NCBI GenBank assembly: GCA_045642085.1
Contig: JAZUIF010000023.1
Coordinates: forward strand, 1 to 38,804
DNA: 38,804 bases
DNA from: UBA1723 sp045642085
Lineage (GTDB): Bacteria > Bacteroidota > Bacteroidia > Bacteroidales > Paludibacteraceae
Direction of reading: 5' to 3'
Below are positions 38,536 to 38,804 of the stretch, in pieces. Below the pieces are notes generated by a model, which saw only the letters and a list, made by a program, of their open reading frames with translations, was not told the origin of the DNA and searched no databases. Made by a program: the position numbers and the translations under genes. Positions within the stretch are counted from its first letter, which is position 1; every line of letters begins with the position of its first letter.

Positions 38536-38804
38536 ATGGCACTTGAAAAAATCAAATCATTTTTCGGACTTGAAAAAAAAGAAACAAAGGGAACTAACTC
38601 TCAATTAGATTTAGAAGGGGTAATTCAGGAGAGAAGAATGATTCCTCTAAATATAAAATTAACAAGTCCTTGTGTTTTTGTAGAAAGAGAACTTGAAGAA
38701 GGTGATTTTATTCGAGTAGAAAGATCTAATGGAGAATACAATTATGGAATTTTTGTATCCGAAGACGAAGTATACTATATTTCATGGAGTTTTTATCCCA
38801 ATAA
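38536..38804 (+). CDS. Partial CDS, unknown (cut by window end)
   Basis: ATG at 38536 opens a frame of 89 codons that is still open at the window edge. Sequence starts MALEKIKSFFGLEKKETKG, then VIQERRMIPLNIKLTSP, EELEEGDF-type acidic region (residues about 54-58) and YGIFVSEDEVYYISWSF. The N-terminal amphipathic helix resembles those of phage-shock or tethering proteins, but no family is recognised. Probably co-transcribed with the DUF4112 gene (49-nt gap, no clear terminator or -7 box). Confidence 0.7.
   Translation, partial: MALEKIKSFFGLEKKETKGTNSQLDLEGVIQERRMIPLNIKLTSPCVFVERELEEGDFIRVERSNGEYNYGIFVSEDEVYYISWSFYPN

Overview
The window looks like a chromosome segment of a Bacteroidales bacterium (phylum Bacteroidota). 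The evidence is mutually consistent. Many genes are preceded by the Bacteroidetes -7 box TANNTTTG, several with TTTG about 20 nt upstream, and few have a Shine-Dalgarno sequence. There are lipoproteins with acidic residues after the lipobox Cys, a TamA-like lipoprotein (TamL type) and a large TamB, BspA-type leucine-rich repeats, a type IX secretion sorting tail, and the Bacteroidetes threonine layout (fused thrA, phosphomutase-like proposed homoserine kinase, thrC). Genus cannot be fixed from sequence reading alone.

Layout. 1-395: dispersed repeats, a MITE-like element and two 25-bp palindromes in front of a DUF4143 ATPase (396-1661). 1731-4827 (minus): AlkD-like HEAT protein and TamL. 4934-9172 (plus): glmM, an internally duplicated acidic lipoprotein, then a BspA-like LRR protein translationally coupled to a thioredoxin lipoprotein. 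9383-11016 (minus): hotdog thioesterase and tsaD. 11104-16340 (plus): tamB and a 7-TM protein. 16425-22494 (minus): BASS-type transporter, a papain-like lipoprotein and a pentapeptide-like lipoprotein in one operon, then three consecutive FKBP isomerases apparently addressed to outer membrane, periplasm and cytoplasm. 22680-24482: typA/bipA.

24487-28500 is accessory and repeat-rich. An Rpn-type PD-(D/E)XK nuclease lies between two 111-bp direct repeats that differ at one base. It is followed by two tandem Kdo/WaaP-like kinases, the second lacking the catalytic Asp, and a small T9SS-tail protein. 28575-34152 is the threonine operon, interrupted by an AT-rich DUF4160/DUF2442 pair. 34153-36279 holds a zeta-type toxin-antitoxin pair and a second Rpn nuclease, each bracketed by the same 30-bp palindrome. 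36298-38804 holds a membrane-anchored BspA-LRR gene behind a sigma-54-like promoter, a strongly structured leader in front of a small HTH gene, a DUF4112 membrane protein and a truncated unknown gene.

The core genes serve envelope biogenesis (TamL, TamB, GlmM), protein folding and export (FKBPs, thioredoxin), translation (TsaD, TypA) and threonine synthesis. The most unusual signals are the structured leader at 37425-37603, which can be drawn in two competing folds, and the way accessory modules are separated by near-identical repeats.
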